From Geomonas limicola (GTDB lineage Bacteria; Desulfobacterota; Desulfuromonadia; Geobacterales; Geobacteraceae): a DNA stretch of 64,000 nucleotides. The notes under the pieces are model-generated. The model ran no database searches. It was not told the DNA's origin and was given only the letters and a program-made list of their open reading frames with translations. Shown one piece after another: positions 33,589-42,925 of this stretch (the first letter of the stretch is position 1; each line of letters opens with the position of its first letter). The stretch is taken from positions 124,001-188,000 of the forward strand of contig NZ_BLXZ01000001.1 in the NCBI RefSeq assembly GCF_014193675.1, read 5' to 3'. The translations under genes were made by a program, and so were the position numbers.

Positions 33589-34897
33589 GCGTAAACTCCT
33601 TTATTTCTGAACGAAAATACCTCATTTTCCCTGATTTTTCACGGTCAATATGATCCACCTTAACAAACTCAATCACAAGTGAGTTGCTCAAAGCATCTTG
33701 TAGTATGCTTTTGTACATCTCTTCCAAGTGAGTAGAAAATTTATCATCAGTTACAATGTCTATCCTTAGTTTGTCCAAGGTGGGTTGTACGGCTTTGAAC
33801 TGAACAATCCCCCTTTTGAGAGTGTACGCAAGAATTGCGTCATAGACTATTTTCCCTTCAGGCGTACGGATATAGTCATCCTTACGCCCGGCAGAAATTT
33901 TCAGAAGGGGAAGATTTCTACCACAGGAACACCCGGAAGGCAAAAGGATCCCACGATCACCAAGACGGTAACGAACAAAAGGAACAGCCTTGGCGTGCAA
34001 CTCAGTGACCACAACTTCCCCCTCCTCCCCCTCAGGAACAGTTCTTCCATGGTTATCTACAATCTCCACAATCACATTGGATGCGGTCACATGCATGTTA
34101 CCATGCTGGCAATCAAAACCTATTACTCCCACCTCTGAGCAACCGTATTCGGAGACGAATCTGCACCCCAACCGTTCTTCAAGCTCCAGTTTTTCTTCCG
34201 CATAAACGAACTCTCCGGTTCCGATGACCACTTTGAGTGGAATGTTTTTAAGCGACAGATTATGCCGGTCAAGAAACCTGGCGAAATGCAGTATCAAGCT
34301 AGGGTAGCCATAGAAATACGTGGGGTTGAACTTCAAAAGCTTCCGGTGGAACGCCAGACAGGCGGCCTCGCTTAGATCGAATGCGGAAAAACGTATGCGA
34401 TTTTTTAAGATGTCTTTACATCGTGCTAGAACTCCACTACCGCCGCGAGGCATACCCCAAAAACGGGCCTGAGGTTCGCCTACATTAATCCCATGCCAGG
34501 CATATGCATCATTTTGTACGGCCTCCATAAAGCCTGTTGCCATCCGGTCTTTATAGAAGCTAAAAGGTGATCCCGTTGAACCACTCGTACTGCGGTGGTC
34601 CATTCGCCAAAAGGGTGCCTCTGATAAATATGCTGTTTGCTGGCGATAGATGTCTTTGGATACAAGAGGTAACTCCGAGAGAACCACCGGTTTTCCTGGC
34701 AAACCACCTGTAGAGCCTCCCCCCCGGCCCATACAGTTCTCGAAAAGTTGAACAAGTTTGCGCTGATGGTATTCGACAAGCTCTGTACTGTTCATAGACG
34801 CGACCCTGTTTATTTCCAAGCGATTCCGAGAAAGAAACTCACCGCGTATAAAGTGCACAGGCTTAATCAGCAATGAGTTCGCAAGCTTTCCATTCAT
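33581..34897 (-). CDS. PaaK/CapK-like adenylate-forming ligase
   Basis: The 438-residue protein belongs to the phenylacetate-CoA ligase-like ANL family. It has the P-loop-like RSTSGSTGSPFSFYK, the SEYGCSEVG motif, VRYRLGDRG, and a CSCGRNLPLL Cys pair typical of PaaK/CapK. CapK-type members occur in capsule operons, where their substrate is unknown; one suggestion is activation of a carboxylate decorating the polymer. The first residues (MNGKLANSLLIKPVH) are less conserved. It is AT-rich compared with the operon around it. AGGGAAAGGTTG precedes the ATG at 34897. Confidence 0.85.
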   Translation of the reverse strand: MNGKLANSLLIKPVHFIRGEFLSRNRLEINRVASMNSTELVEYHQRKLVQLFENCMGRGGGSTGGLPGKPVVLSELPLVSKDIYRQQTAYLSEAPFWRMDHRSTSGSTGSPFSFYKDRMATGFMEAVQNDAYAWHGINVGEPQARFWGMPRGGSGVLARCKDILKNRIRFSAFDLSEAACLAFHRKLLKFNPTYFYGYPSLILHFARFLDRHNLSLKNIPLKVVIGTGEFVYAEEKLELEERLGCRFVSEYGCSEVGVIGFDCQHGNMHVTASNVIVEIVDNHGRTVPEGEEGEVVVTELHAKAVPFVRYRLGDRGILLPSGCSCGRNLPLLKISAGRKDDYIRTPEGKIVYDAILAYTLKRGIVQFKAVQPTLDKLRIDIVTDDKFSTHLEEMYKSILQDALSNSLVIEFVKVDHIDREKSGKMRYFRSEIKEFTHE

Positions 34898-34956
34898 TTT
34901 GTCAACCTTTCCCTCGGCTTTTCAGAAGAGGCTATCGTGCGTCAGAAATGCGACAC

Positions 34957-36537
34957 CTAATCAACCAAAGAACGGACGGTTCTTAGAGCCAACACCAATT
35001 GGTTCATGGTTAGTGCGACCAGCGTGTCGGACCCAATGCTTACCGCACCCAAGGCGTCGGCGATCTTTTTCTGTTTATCGTCGTCAGCTCCGGAAATGAG
35101 CACGCAAGGGCCCGGGTGGCGAACTAGGATGCGTACGGCGTTAGCAAACCAGCTTTTCCACCGTTTATCCACCGGGACCGTGACTATCCGCGCTGAGGTT
35201 AGTGCTTCGGCTTCGATCAGGCAGTCCTCAGGCAGATAAATCTCGAAAGAGGTGTAGGGAAAGCTCTCCAGCAGAAATGTCACGTCCTCCGCCCAACGCC
35301 CTACCCCGACCGCAACGAGAATACGGATTTGGGCAGCGTCGTGATTGCGTTCAAACCACGGAGCCATCTTGCGCGCAAGGTCCTGTACTCGGCGGCCAAT
35401 GGCAACGGTGGCCGCCTGTTCAACCCTGCAATCGGGAAGCGCTAACACCCGGTACATCACCTCTGCATAGCCCTCCGGTGTTTGGGCGAGTTTGCTGCCG
35501 CAGGCCTCTACCTTGCGCCGAATAGGGTCGATTTTGAACTGGGACCTGAACAGGGTAAGTAACTGTAACTTCAGGTTCATTACCTGGGTGATGTCCACCC
35601 TTTGTTCTTCGAAGGTCGCTCCAGCGCCCTCCAGAGCCTGGATCAGTTGATCCGCATGGAACGGTGCAATGGCCGCATAGGGAACGTCTTGATAACAGTA
35701 GAGCTCGAGCCCCTTGAAGAGCCAGGGTTTTTCGAGGGCCAGTCCCAAAAACGCATTGCGAGTCAATTCGTGGTCCACGTGATAGCCAAGCCCCAGGGGT
35801 ACCCAAAGCTGTTCGGGCTTAAGCTCGAGTATGGTCTTCTCGATAAGTGCCGCCCAGTCCTGGTGCTCCTCGGGACCAGCCGTGTGGTTCACGAAGGCCC
35901 CCACGGCCTTCTTGTTACGCTGGTACCAGGCAAGGGTCCAGGGCTCATCACTGAAACGAAGCGGCGCCTCACGCAAGGGGTGGGTGTAGTGGCACGCGCC
36001 CACGTGCCGCGCCCAAAGCACAGACTCGTCCCGGCGCAAACCGGAAACAGTCTCCGGGTCGAAGTAATCCCGGCCTATGGTTATCTGCGTGGTAAAGTTG
36101 GTGACGCCAACCAGGGTGACGATGTGGAATTCGCACTCGCGCCGGCGTAGCCACATGATGCCCCCCACGCTGAGGGCAGCATCATCCATGTGCGGCTCAA
36201 GCACCACGACCCGCTGTCGCCCGGCAGGGTGCGCACCAGGCACCAGTTCGCAAAGCGACAGGTCTATAAAACGCAGCAGTGCCCGGTCCAGGTCCGTGCC
36301 GAGACGCTGACGCAGTGCACAGACGCTCAACTGCCCGTCGATGGCCTCCCAGACCCGGCGCTCCCCTTCGTCGAGGCGGGCCAAGGGATTCGACGAAGTG
36401 AGGAAGTAGAGCGCCTCGCCCTGGAGCCGGTAATGCGGCAAACGAACGGGCACGGCAGCGTCGCTGGGCGTCCCCCCTGGAAACAGTTCCGGATGCAGCT
36501 CTTTTGGTCGCGAAACAAATCCTGCAGACTCTGCCAT
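34957..36537 (-). CDS. PIG-L deacetylase with PqqD-like N-terminal and Rossmann-like C-terminal domains
   Basis: The 526-residue protein starts at the ATG at 36537, joined as TGATG to the flippase stop. A GTG one codon upstream is possible. Residues about 30-105 (LARLDEGERRVWEAIDG, LRQRLG) resemble a PqqD-like winged helix. Residues about 108-340 form a PIG-L N-acetylglucosamine deacetylase-like domain with the zinc motif EPHMDDAALSVGG and GYHVDHELTR. The last 150 residues (ILVAVGVGRWAEDV, VLISGADDDKQKKIADAL) look like an extra alpha/beta domain. It would deacetylate an amino sugar or lipid-linked glycan. Confidence 0.82.
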   Translation of the reverse strand: MAESAGFVSRPKELHPELFPGGTPSDAAVPVRLPHYRLQGEALYFLTSSNPLARLDEGERRVWEAIDGQLSVCALRQRLGTDLDRALLRFIDLSLCELVPGAHPAGRQRVVVLEPHMDDAALSVGGIMWLRRRECEFHIVTLVGVTNFTTQITIGRDYFDPETVSGLRRDESVLWARHVGACHYTHPLREAPLRFSDEPWTLAWYQRNKKAVGAFVNHTAGPEEHQDWAALIEKTILELKPEQLWVPLGLGYHVDHELTRNAFLGLALEKPWLFKGLELYCYQDVPYAAIAPFHADQLIQALEGAGATFEEQRVDITQVMNLKLQLLTLFRSQFKIDPIRRKVEACGSKLAQTPEGYAEVMYRVLALPDCRVEQAATVAIGRRVQDLARKMAPWFERNHDAAQIRILVAVGVGRWAEDVTFLLESFPYTSFEIYLPEDCLIEAEALTSARIVTVPVDKRWKSWFANAVRILVRHPGPCVLISGADDDKQKKIADALGAVSIGSDTLVALTMNQLVLALRTVRSLVD

Positions 36538-38072
36538 CACTTATCCCCTTGCGATTGAAGTCTCCCCGGTAGCGCCCGTTTGATCCGCCCCAGCAGGAGC
36601 CAGCGGGACATAGTCTCCACATCCTCGGGATCGAACAAGGTAAAGCGCAGTGCGAGGGTGCCGTAACAAGCGGCGTAGAGTGCGAAGTAAACCAGGACGT
36701 GGAACCCGTGCAAAAGCTCCTTTTGCGGGATCAGGGTGGCCAGGTACCCTCCGGTCCCCCAGAGCAGCACGCCGGGCAGGACCCCGGCCACAACCGCGAC
36801 CAGCAGGATCGAGCCCAGGCGCCGCCAGGGAAAGACCCGAGAAAGCTTCAGTTTGAAGATGCGGGCAATGACGAAAAGCAGGTAACCGGTCCAGAGGTAC
36901 ATGCTGAGCACCGAGACCAGCGCCGGGCCGGACCACTCGAAGTAACGCACGGAAACGGCGCTAAGCACAAGACTGACGGGGAGTTGCACCAGGTACCCTA
37001 TGAGGACCACGCGATTTTTGCCGGTGGATTCGACGATGGCGGTGTACGAGGTCACCTGCAGCGGGAGCATGAGCAGATAGATATGGAAGATTTCGGCGCT
37101 TTGCAGGTACTGGTCGGAGTACAAAAGGGCGATGAACTCTCTGCCCAGGATTTCCAGGAAAACAAAGGCCGGGAAGATGATGAGCGACGCCTTGACGATG
37201 GTGTGATGCCACCCTTCGATAAGCGCGCTGGAACTTCCCCTGTCCCACTGTGCCACCCAATCCGGCAGTTTGAGCTGCGAGATGGTGCTGGCGAGGATGT
37301 GCACCAGCGGTATCTCGATGGCTCCCCTCGAGTACAGGGCAAGCCGGTCCGGGTTCATGTAGTGGGAGATCACGTACTTGTCGAGTTCGCGACCCGCGTA
37401 CCAGCAAAAGGCAAGGCTTCCAAGGGGAAACGAGTAGCCGATCTGTTCCCCCAGCGGTACTGCGGGACTCGTGGTGCCGCGGTTCGCCGAGACCGCCTTG
37501 AGAGCGACCAGCACCGAGACGACGAAATCAAAGAAAAAGGATGCGGTGAGGATCAGGATCACCGTGGAGAGTGCGACAGACAGAAGTGCGCAGGCCATCA
37601 TGGCCGCCAGAAACAGAACCGAGCGCAGTATCTCGATCTTGGCCAGCAAGAGTGTGGACCTGGCATACATCAGAATAGGCCGGGTAAGCTGCGAGGAGAG
37701 GAAAAAGAAGACTCCGAACGCTGCGTACATCACGAATTCGCCCAGGTGGTGGTTGTTGAAAAAGCGGGCAAGGTACTCCCGTCCCCCAAAAAGGCTGATG
37801 GCGCCCAGACACCCCACCGCCAGCATAAGCAGGTAGGAACGCGCGATCAGCCGGCTCTTGTCATAAGCCTTGGGAAGGAAATAGGTAATGCTGGACGGTA
37901 TCCCGAGGGTGAGCAGGAAGCCGGCCAGTTGCACCAGCATGCTGGTCTGCACGTAGGTCCCGTAATCTGCCTTGGACAGGGATCTGGCCAACATGATGGA
38001 GATCAGCATGACCGTGGACGACCCGAACGCGCGGCCTAGCATCAGGATGATAGTTTTGTCGATGCTCTTCAT
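36537..38072 (-). CDS. Oligosaccharide flippase (Wzx-type, MOP superfamily)
   Basis: The 511-residue membrane protein has about 12-14 hydrophobic segments and the polysaccharide biosynthesis protein start SMIMLARSLSKADYGTYVQ (PF01943/PF13440). Wzx proteins flip undecaprenyl-linked repeat units to the periplasm. It is the only flippase in the locus. It lies downstream of the O-ligase, phosphotransferase and methyltransferase, 17 bases after the methyltransferase stop, and overlaps the PIG-L gene by one base. Confidence 0.88.
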   Translation of the reverse strand: MKSIDKTIILMLGRAFGSSTVMLISIMLARSLSKADYGTYVQTSMLVQLAGFLLTLGIPSSITYFLPKAYDKSRLIARSYLLMLAVGCLGAISLFGGREYLARFFNNHHLGEFVMYAAFGVFFFLSSQLTRPILMYARSTLLLAKIEILRSVLFLAAMMACALLSVALSTVILILTASFFFDFVVSVLVALKAVSANRGTTSPAVPLGEQIGYSFPLGSLAFCWYAGRELDKYVISHYMNPDRLALYSRGAIEIPLVHILASTISQLKLPDWVAQWDRGSSSALIEGWHHTIVKASLIIFPAFVFLEILGREFIALLYSDQYLQSAEIFHIYLLMLPLQVTSYTAIVESTGKNRVVLIGYLVQLPVSLVLSAVSVRYFEWSGPALVSVLSMYLWTGYLLFVIARIFKLKLSRVFPWRRLGSILLVAVVAGVLPGVLLWGTGGYLATLIPQKELLHGFHVLVYFALYAACYGTLALRFTLFDPEDVETMSRWLLLGRIKRALPGRLQSQGDK

Positions 38073-38089
38073 GGGTTCCGGGTGTTACC

Positions 38090-38782
38090 TCATATCTTGC
38101 GGTACTGGGCAATCCACTTGTAGGCAAAGCGTTCCAACACCGGGACCCGGGCCAAGGATGAGTACAAGCCGGCCAACCCCCTCGAAACCCGGAACAGAGT
38201 CTTGGTCTTGGGAAGATAGGTGCCCACCACCTTCTCCAGCCGCATGGTACTACTCATACGGGGCAGTTCGTCGAAGCTGTTGCCCAGTTCCTTGAGAAAC
38301 CGCTTGTTGTCAAACTCGATGACGACGCGTCCCCCTTTCTTGCAAACCCTTTCCATCTCTGCGACCAGCGCAATCTGCCGGTCCAGGGAAAAGGCGGCAA
38401 AGAGGTGGATGAAATTCAAGGAGATGACATGATCAAAGCTCTCGTCGTCGAAGGGAAGCTCGAAGGCGTTACCTTGGATCAGCCGGACGTTGTCGATTCC
38501 CAGGGTTTCCATCTTCGCCCTGGCCTTATCCAGCATTGCCGCCGTGGCATCCAGCCCCACCATGCTCTTCACCGACCGGGCGAAGAACATGATGCCACTT
38601 CCGGTTCCGGTGCCGACGTCGATGATCTCCATCTCCCGGGTAGGACACAGCAACTCCCTCATGGCCTGGTGGCGCAAGTGGTCAAGGTAGAGTTGCCCTT
38701 CCTCCGTGTAGCGCAATGCGTCATAGTCAGAGGCCAGTAGTGTGTAATCCTGAACTCCGTCTTTTCCCATCTCTGTGCTCAT
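38090..38782 (-). CDS. Class I SAM-dependent methyltransferase
   Basis: The 230-residue protein has motif I IDVGTGTGSGIMFF, an acidic loop VGLDATAAM, IQGNAFELPFDDESFDHVIS and a post-motif III region typical of UbiE/COQ5-like enzymes (PF08241). It probably methylates a sugar or lipid-linked intermediate of the polysaccharide. Its ATG overlaps the stop of the phosphotransferase-like gene by four bases (ATGA at 38779-38782), so the two are coupled and may act on the same product. Confidence 0.85.
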   Translation of the reverse strand: MSTEMGKDGVQDYTLLASDYDALRYTEEGQLYLDHLRHQAMRELLCPTREMEIIDVGTGTGSGIMFFARSVKSMVGLDATAAMLDKARAKMETLGIDNVRLIQGNAFELPFDDESFDHVISLNFIHLFAAFSLDRQIALVAEMERVCKKGGRVVIEFDNKRFLKELGNSFDELPRMSSTMRLEKVVGTYLPKTKTLFRVSRGLAGLYSSLARVPVLERFAYKWIAQYRKI

Positions 38783-39732
38783 ACATCCTCCGTAAGGGAC
38801 CTTAAGTAACTCCAGTAACGTGCAGCCTGGTAGTGGTTGGAAGCGCGGGACATCAACCTGCGGACGGGGTTGTTGCTGCCGCTGGGATGCTGTTCCACGA
38901 ACAGGATCATGCAGACCAGGTCGCGGATCAGGTAGACAAGAAACTCTGGTTGCCCGGGGGCCGCGGTACCGAACCCCTCCAGGAACGCCGAGAAGTAGCG
39001 TGCGGTGAGCTGGCGTTTTTCCAGGTACTGCTGCAAAGGGCCGAACTTAAGCGAAAGATAGACGGCGGCAAGATTGGAGCAGCTCGAGCCATTGTAGGCA
39101 TCCCCCAGGTCCAGGAGCACGAACTGCTGCTCGGCGTCGAGGTGCAGATTCCCGAGGTTGTAGTCGCTGACCAGGCAATGCAGTTCCGGCTTGTGATCAA
39201 GCGTGGCGGTTAAAGCCGCCGTCCGCCGCCAGAGCAGGTCCTTGTCACGCTGTGTAACACTGGCCATCTGCTGTATCCGCGGTGCCAGGTAGGCGTCGAA
39301 GGCCTCCTTGTCAAAGTGCGCCTCCCGGCGGGTCTTTTCCTCCACGTCTTTCAGAAAACGGCCCAGTCTGAAGAAATAACCGGATATTTCCTCAATGGAG
39401 CCTACGGACCTGAGCACCTCGGGCAGATCCCGCAACTCTTCCTTTACAGTGACCAGGTAGTTGTGGCTCCCCGAAAACAACACCGGGGTGAGAGTCCGAA
39501 CTCCAAGCCGGTTCAACTCGAGGTACATCCGATACTCCCCCTGACAGGACCTCTCGGTAGTGCTCAGCTTAAGGACGTAACGTTTCTCCCCTTCTGCAGA
39601 GGTACCAAGCAACTCGTAGATGTGGGAAAAGTAGCGGCGATCCAGCAGGTTGCTGCCGGTCAACTCCACTCCGAGTTCCGTTTTAAGTCGCTGCGAGACG
39701 TCGTCGAGCAGGACGGCGGGGTCGTGTATCAT
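38779..39732 (-). CDS. Aminoglycoside-phosphotransferase-like kinase with altered catalytic motif
   Basis: The 317-residue protein has an APH/choline-kinase-like fold: YVLKLSTTE for the ATP-binding lysine, and a C-lobe with the catalytic loop CLVSDYNLGNLHLD and metal motif VLLDLGDAYN (PF01636). In the usual HxDxxxxN loop the His is replaced by Val, while Asp and Asn remain. It may phosphorylate a sugar or be a weak or non-catalytic binding protein. It is coupled to the methyltransferase downstream and follows the O-ligase by ten bases. Confidence 0.75.
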   Translation of the reverse strand: MIHDPAVLLDDVSQRLKTELGVELTGSNLLDRRYFSHIYELLGTSAEGEKRYVLKLSTTERSCQGEYRMYLELNRLGVRTLTPVLFSGSHNYLVTVKEELRDLPEVLRSVGSIEEISGYFFRLGRFLKDVEEKTRREAHFDKEAFDAYLAPRIQQMASVTQRDKDLLWRRTAALTATLDHKPELHCLVSDYNLGNLHLDAEQQFVLLDLGDAYNGSSCSNLAAVYLSLKFGPLQQYLEKRQLTARYFSAFLEGFGTAAPGQPEFLVYLIRDLVCMILFVEQHPSGSNNPVRRLMSRASNHYQAARYWSYLRSLTEDV

Positions 39733-39742
39733 GATTCCTCCA

Positions 39743-41116
39743 TCAGGCCGGGCGTCCTTCGGGCAGCTCTGCCGTTACACCGAGCACCGGTTCGGCAGCT
39801 TCTGCTGGTTGCTCCGCCTGGCGTTCCAGTTCCCTGACCAAGAAATAGGCAATGGTCAAGTTCCAGTAAAAGAAATCCACCAGCATGAGGCTGTCGAAAA
39901 CCGCCGTTACCAGAAACCCCCATACCCCCACGTTGATGAGGTTGACCATCTCCAGCTGGGGTGGGCGGTCTTTCGGCCATACTTTGTTCATTTTGTGCCC
40001 ACGACGCAGCGGCAGCAGGATAAGCAGGCAAAACGGCAGGGTGGCCAGGATCCCACCTTCGACCAGCAGGTTAAGATAGGTATTGTGGGTATGGGAGAGG
40101 CCGGGACGACCGGGGCCACCGAAGGTTCCCACGTAAAGCCGATCGTCGATGAACCCCTTGAAGGCGGCACCGTATTCCTTGTTGGCCTTCTCGAAATTGA
40201 GGAACCCCACCCCCAGAAACGGGTGGTCCGGGATCATCTTCAGGGAAAGCTTCCACATCAAAAGCCGTGAAGCTGAGGAGTAATCGGTGATTTCGCTTTC
40301 CTCAACGTTGGCGGTCTGCATCGACTGGAAGCGCTCCATCTGGGTCTCCGGCATGATGGCCAATACGAAGAGGGCGAAAAACAGCGACCAGATTAAAAAA
40401 AACAGTTTTCTCCGCGAATACCAGAACAGTCCTAACAGCACGACCGCAAGCCCTAGCAACCCGGCCCTGGATTCCGTAAAGACAATCATGGTGGCAAACA
40501 CTGCCAGCAGCAGCACCCCGAAAGCCTTGCTGCGCGCACTAGGCTTCTTGATGTAGTGCACCGACCAGGGGAGATAGAGCACGAATACGCTGGTTACCGC
40601 ACAACGGTCGTAACCGAAGAGCTTTTCGACCTGTATGTTCCCGCGGAAGTGCTGATCGATACCCCAAAGGCCCATAAAGCAGACCAGACCGGTCAAAATG
40701 GCCAGGTACTGTTCGAATTGCGCCGGTTTGAGCCGGATCAAAACGGCGTACAGGCAGAGGCAAAAGCAGCAGATCTGCGGCAACTGGTTCAGGTAATAGA
40801 AACTGCCACGCTCCTCCCCGAAAACGGTATGGCCTGCGATCGCGGTGGCCAGGTAGCAGGCCGCAACATACGCCAGGAACAGGACGAAAAAGCGCTGTTT
40901 CAGGGCCCCGACCAGATTTTCGCCTCTGAGCAGACAGGATAACAACAGGCAGACGATAGCAATGGCAAAGACATAGGAGATGCTGGACACCCCGTAGGTA
41001 AGCTGCTCGGGACGCACGACCGAAACGAAGGTGTAGTTCAACACCCCAAAGTACGGGTTGATAAAGCTGCTGAGCGCCAACAGCGGATACAGCGCGGTAA
41101 GGATGGCTACACGCAT
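39743..41116 (-). CDS. O-antigen ligase/polymerase-like protein, exosortase-A associated (TIGR03097-like)
   Basis: The 457-residue protein has about 10-12 membrane segments and a large periplasmic loop with GVGFLNFEKANKEYG and the ligase hallmark SHTHNTYLNLLVEGG (PF04932). The start MRVAILTALYPLLAL and following NPYFGVLNY fit the group named 'O-glycosylation ligase, exosortase A system-associated'. It would polymerise or transfer polysaccharide repeat units in the periplasm, or attach glycan to protein. It lies between the GT4 gene and the kinase-like gene. Confidence 0.88.
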   Translation of the reverse strand: MRVAILTALYPLLALSSFINPYFGVLNYTFVSVVRPEQLTYGVSSISYVFAIAIVCLLLSCLLRGENLVGALKQRFFVLFLAYVAACYLATAIAGHTVFGEERGSFYYLNQLPQICCFCLCLYAVLIRLKPAQFEQYLAILTGLVCFMGLWGIDQHFRGNIQVEKLFGYDRCAVTSVFVLYLPWSVHYIKKPSARSKAFGVLLLAVFATMIVFTESRAGLLGLAVVLLGLFWYSRRKLFFLIWSLFFALFVLAIMPETQMERFQSMQTANVEESEITDYSSASRLLMWKLSLKMIPDHPFLGVGFLNFEKANKEYGAAFKGFIDDRLYVGTFGGPGRPGLSHTHNTYLNLLVEGGILATLPFCLLILLPLRRGHKMNKVWPKDRPPQLEMVNLINVGVWGFLVTAVFDSLMLVDFFYWNLTIAYFLVRELERQAEQPAEAAEPVLGVTAELPEGRPA

Positions 41117-41159
41117 GTCGTTTGATCCTCGAAGCTCCGGCTACCCCTTCTTGAATAGA

Positions 41160-42287
41160 TCATCCCTGGTAAAGCTCCTGGTAGCGCTGCAGCATTCGGT
41201 CGAAAGAGAATTCTTCCAGCACCCTGACCCGGGCCCGTGCTCCAAAACCGGCTGCCAGCTGCGGGTCACGTAGCAGGTAGAGGATACGCTCGGCCATCAG
41301 GGCATCGTCGTGCAGAGGGACCAGAAAACCGGTCTCCCCCTCCAGCACAACCTCCGGGTTCCCCCCAACCGCGGTGGCGACTGCCGGGACCCCAGCCGCC
41401 ATAGATTCCAGCAGGGTGACCGAGATTCCCTCGGTGAGCGAAGAGAGCAGGAACACGTTCATGAGCGGGTAGATCTCGGCCAGGTCGTCGCGCAGCCCCA
41501 AGAACTTTACCTGGGTGCCGATACCCAGCAGCTGAGCGAGTTCCCTGAGTTCCTGCTCCCGGCTCCCCTTGCCGGCTACCAGCAGACAACTATCGGGCAC
41601 CTGCTCGACCACCCGCTGGAAGGCGTGCAGCATCATAGGCAGATTTTTGATCTCTTCGATGCGGCAGGCGGTCCCGACAACCCGGGTTCTGGCCCCAATG
41701 CCCAGCTCGCTCCGCTTGGCCCCTAGGTCGACAGCACGGCCTCGTACATGTTCCAGGCTGATACCGTTGTGGATCACCCGGATGCGCCGGAACGGGAAGT
41801 TGTCATAGCGATGCATGGCACGCGCGGTGCTCTCCGAGATGGTCACCAGGTGCCTGGTTCCAGCGGCAAGCAGCGGGCTGACCAAGCGCTGTTTCCAACT
41901 GCTGCGCTCCGGGTAGAGCCGGCCGTGCTCGGTGTAGACTACCTGCACCCCCGACATACCCAGTACCGCAGGAACCGAGTAAAAAAGTGGCGTATAGGTA
42001 TGGGCATGCACGACCTCTATACGCTCGGCCACGATGATCTCCCTAAGCCAGCGCACGATACCCAGGTCAATCCCCCCCTGGTGGTTACGACAGTAGACCT
42101 TGCCCCCGTCTTTTTTGAGACGTTCGCCCAGTTCGCCCAAAAATAGCAGGCAGCAAACCGCCGGTCGCTGATCCCGCGGACCGGCCAAGGCCATCCGATA
42201 CACCAATTGCTCAGCCCCGCCCACTCCTAGGGTGAGGATGACGTGCAGCACCCGCTTCGGATCGTACCCGGTAGCCGAGGACCTCAT
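41160..42287 (-). CDS. Glycosyltransferase family 4
   Basis: The 375-residue GT-B enzyme starts at the ATG at 42287, coupled by ATGA to the stop of the upstream acetyltransferase. A longer frame to 42323 is a shadow. Motifs are ILTLGVGGAEQLVYRMA at the N-terminus, VVHAHTYTPLF, HNGISLEHVRGR and TEGISVTLLESMAAGVPAVATAVGGNPE, the retaining GT4 signature. It would extend the lipid-linked repeat unit. A second GT4 (47757-48983) in the same operon has a similar ending (SLTEGMPNTLLEAMA). Confidence 0.9.
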   Translation of the reverse strand: MRSSATGYDPKRVLHVILTLGVGGAEQLVYRMALAGPRDQRPAVCCLLFLGELGERLKKDGGKVYCRNHQGGIDLGIVRWLREIIVAERIEVVHAHTYTPLFYSVPAVLGMSGVQVVYTEHGRLYPERSSWKQRLVSPLLAAGTRHLVTISESTARAMHRYDNFPFRRIRVIHNGISLEHVRGRAVDLGAKRSELGIGARTRVVGTACRIEEIKNLPMMLHAFQRVVEQVPDSCLLVAGKGSREQELRELAQLLGIGTQVKFLGLRDDLAEIYPLMNVFLLSSLTEGISVTLLESMAAGVPAVATAVGGNPEVVLEGETGFLVPLHDDALMAERILYLLRDPQLAAGFGARARVRVLEEFSFDRMLQRYQELYQG

Positions 42288-42925
42288 AGGCACTGCTCCA
42301 GCCGGATCCCGTGGCGATGACATCCTCCCGAGGTAAGGACACGCCTGTGGACTGGCAGCAGCACGAATCGACCGACAGGGAGGAAACCTATCCTGACCAC
42401 CCCGTTTATGGAACCGAAATTATTGGCAGCGATGATGGTGAGCAGTTTCTCGTACCCCTGTTCCAAATAGAACCGCATCGCCTGCTGCACGGCGAACGGA
42501 AACAGCTGCCGGCCACGGTACGCGGTATCGGTATAGGCGTTGTAAAGGTAGGCCCCCGTTTCCGGGAATCTCAGGCTGAATCCGTCGGTCACCACGGTGG
42601 GGGTCACCGCGAACCAGCTGAAGTGGACGAGGGTGGTACCGTCCAGGACGCCGTAGCAGCGGTCCCCCTTAGCGAAGGCGCGGCAGGCAAATTCTCGGTC
42701 CATCGTCATGCGCACAGGATCGATCAGATCAAGTAACTCGGCGGGTTCGAGAAACCCGTGACGCAACTCGGAAGGTAGACTCAACGCCGGTTTCAGCACC
42801 GCCTCTTCAGGCATACCGTAGCAGTTGAGGATCTGCCCTTTGTTGAAACGGTAGAGCAGCCTGAGCATGATGTCGAAGCCGGTCCGCACGTATCCATAGC
42901 GGTCAAGCTGGTGCCTGAGGTTCAT
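42284..42925 (-). CDS. GNAT-like acyltransferase
   Basis: The 213-residue protein has a GNAT-like core: LVHFSWFAVTP, then AYLYNAYTDTAYRGRQLFPFAVQQAM with the R/Q-x-x-G/A-like acyl-CoA loop, and IIAANNFGSINGVVRIGFLPVG. It probably acylates an amino sugar. It starts at the ATG at 42925 overlapping the upstream gene's TGA (42922-42925) and ends coupled to the GT4 gene. The family assignment is from pattern, not from a search. Confidence 0.72.
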   Translation of the reverse strand: MNLRHQLDRYGYVRTGFDIMLRLLYRFNKGQILNCYGMPEEAVLKPALSLPSELRHGFLEPAELLDLIDPVRMTMDREFACRAFAKGDRCYGVLDGTTLVHFSWFAVTPTVVTDGFSLRFPETGAYLYNAYTDTAYRGRQLFPFAVQQAMRFYLEQGYEKLLTIIAANNFGSINGVVRIGFLPVGRFVLLPVHRRVLTSGGCHRHGIRLEQCL

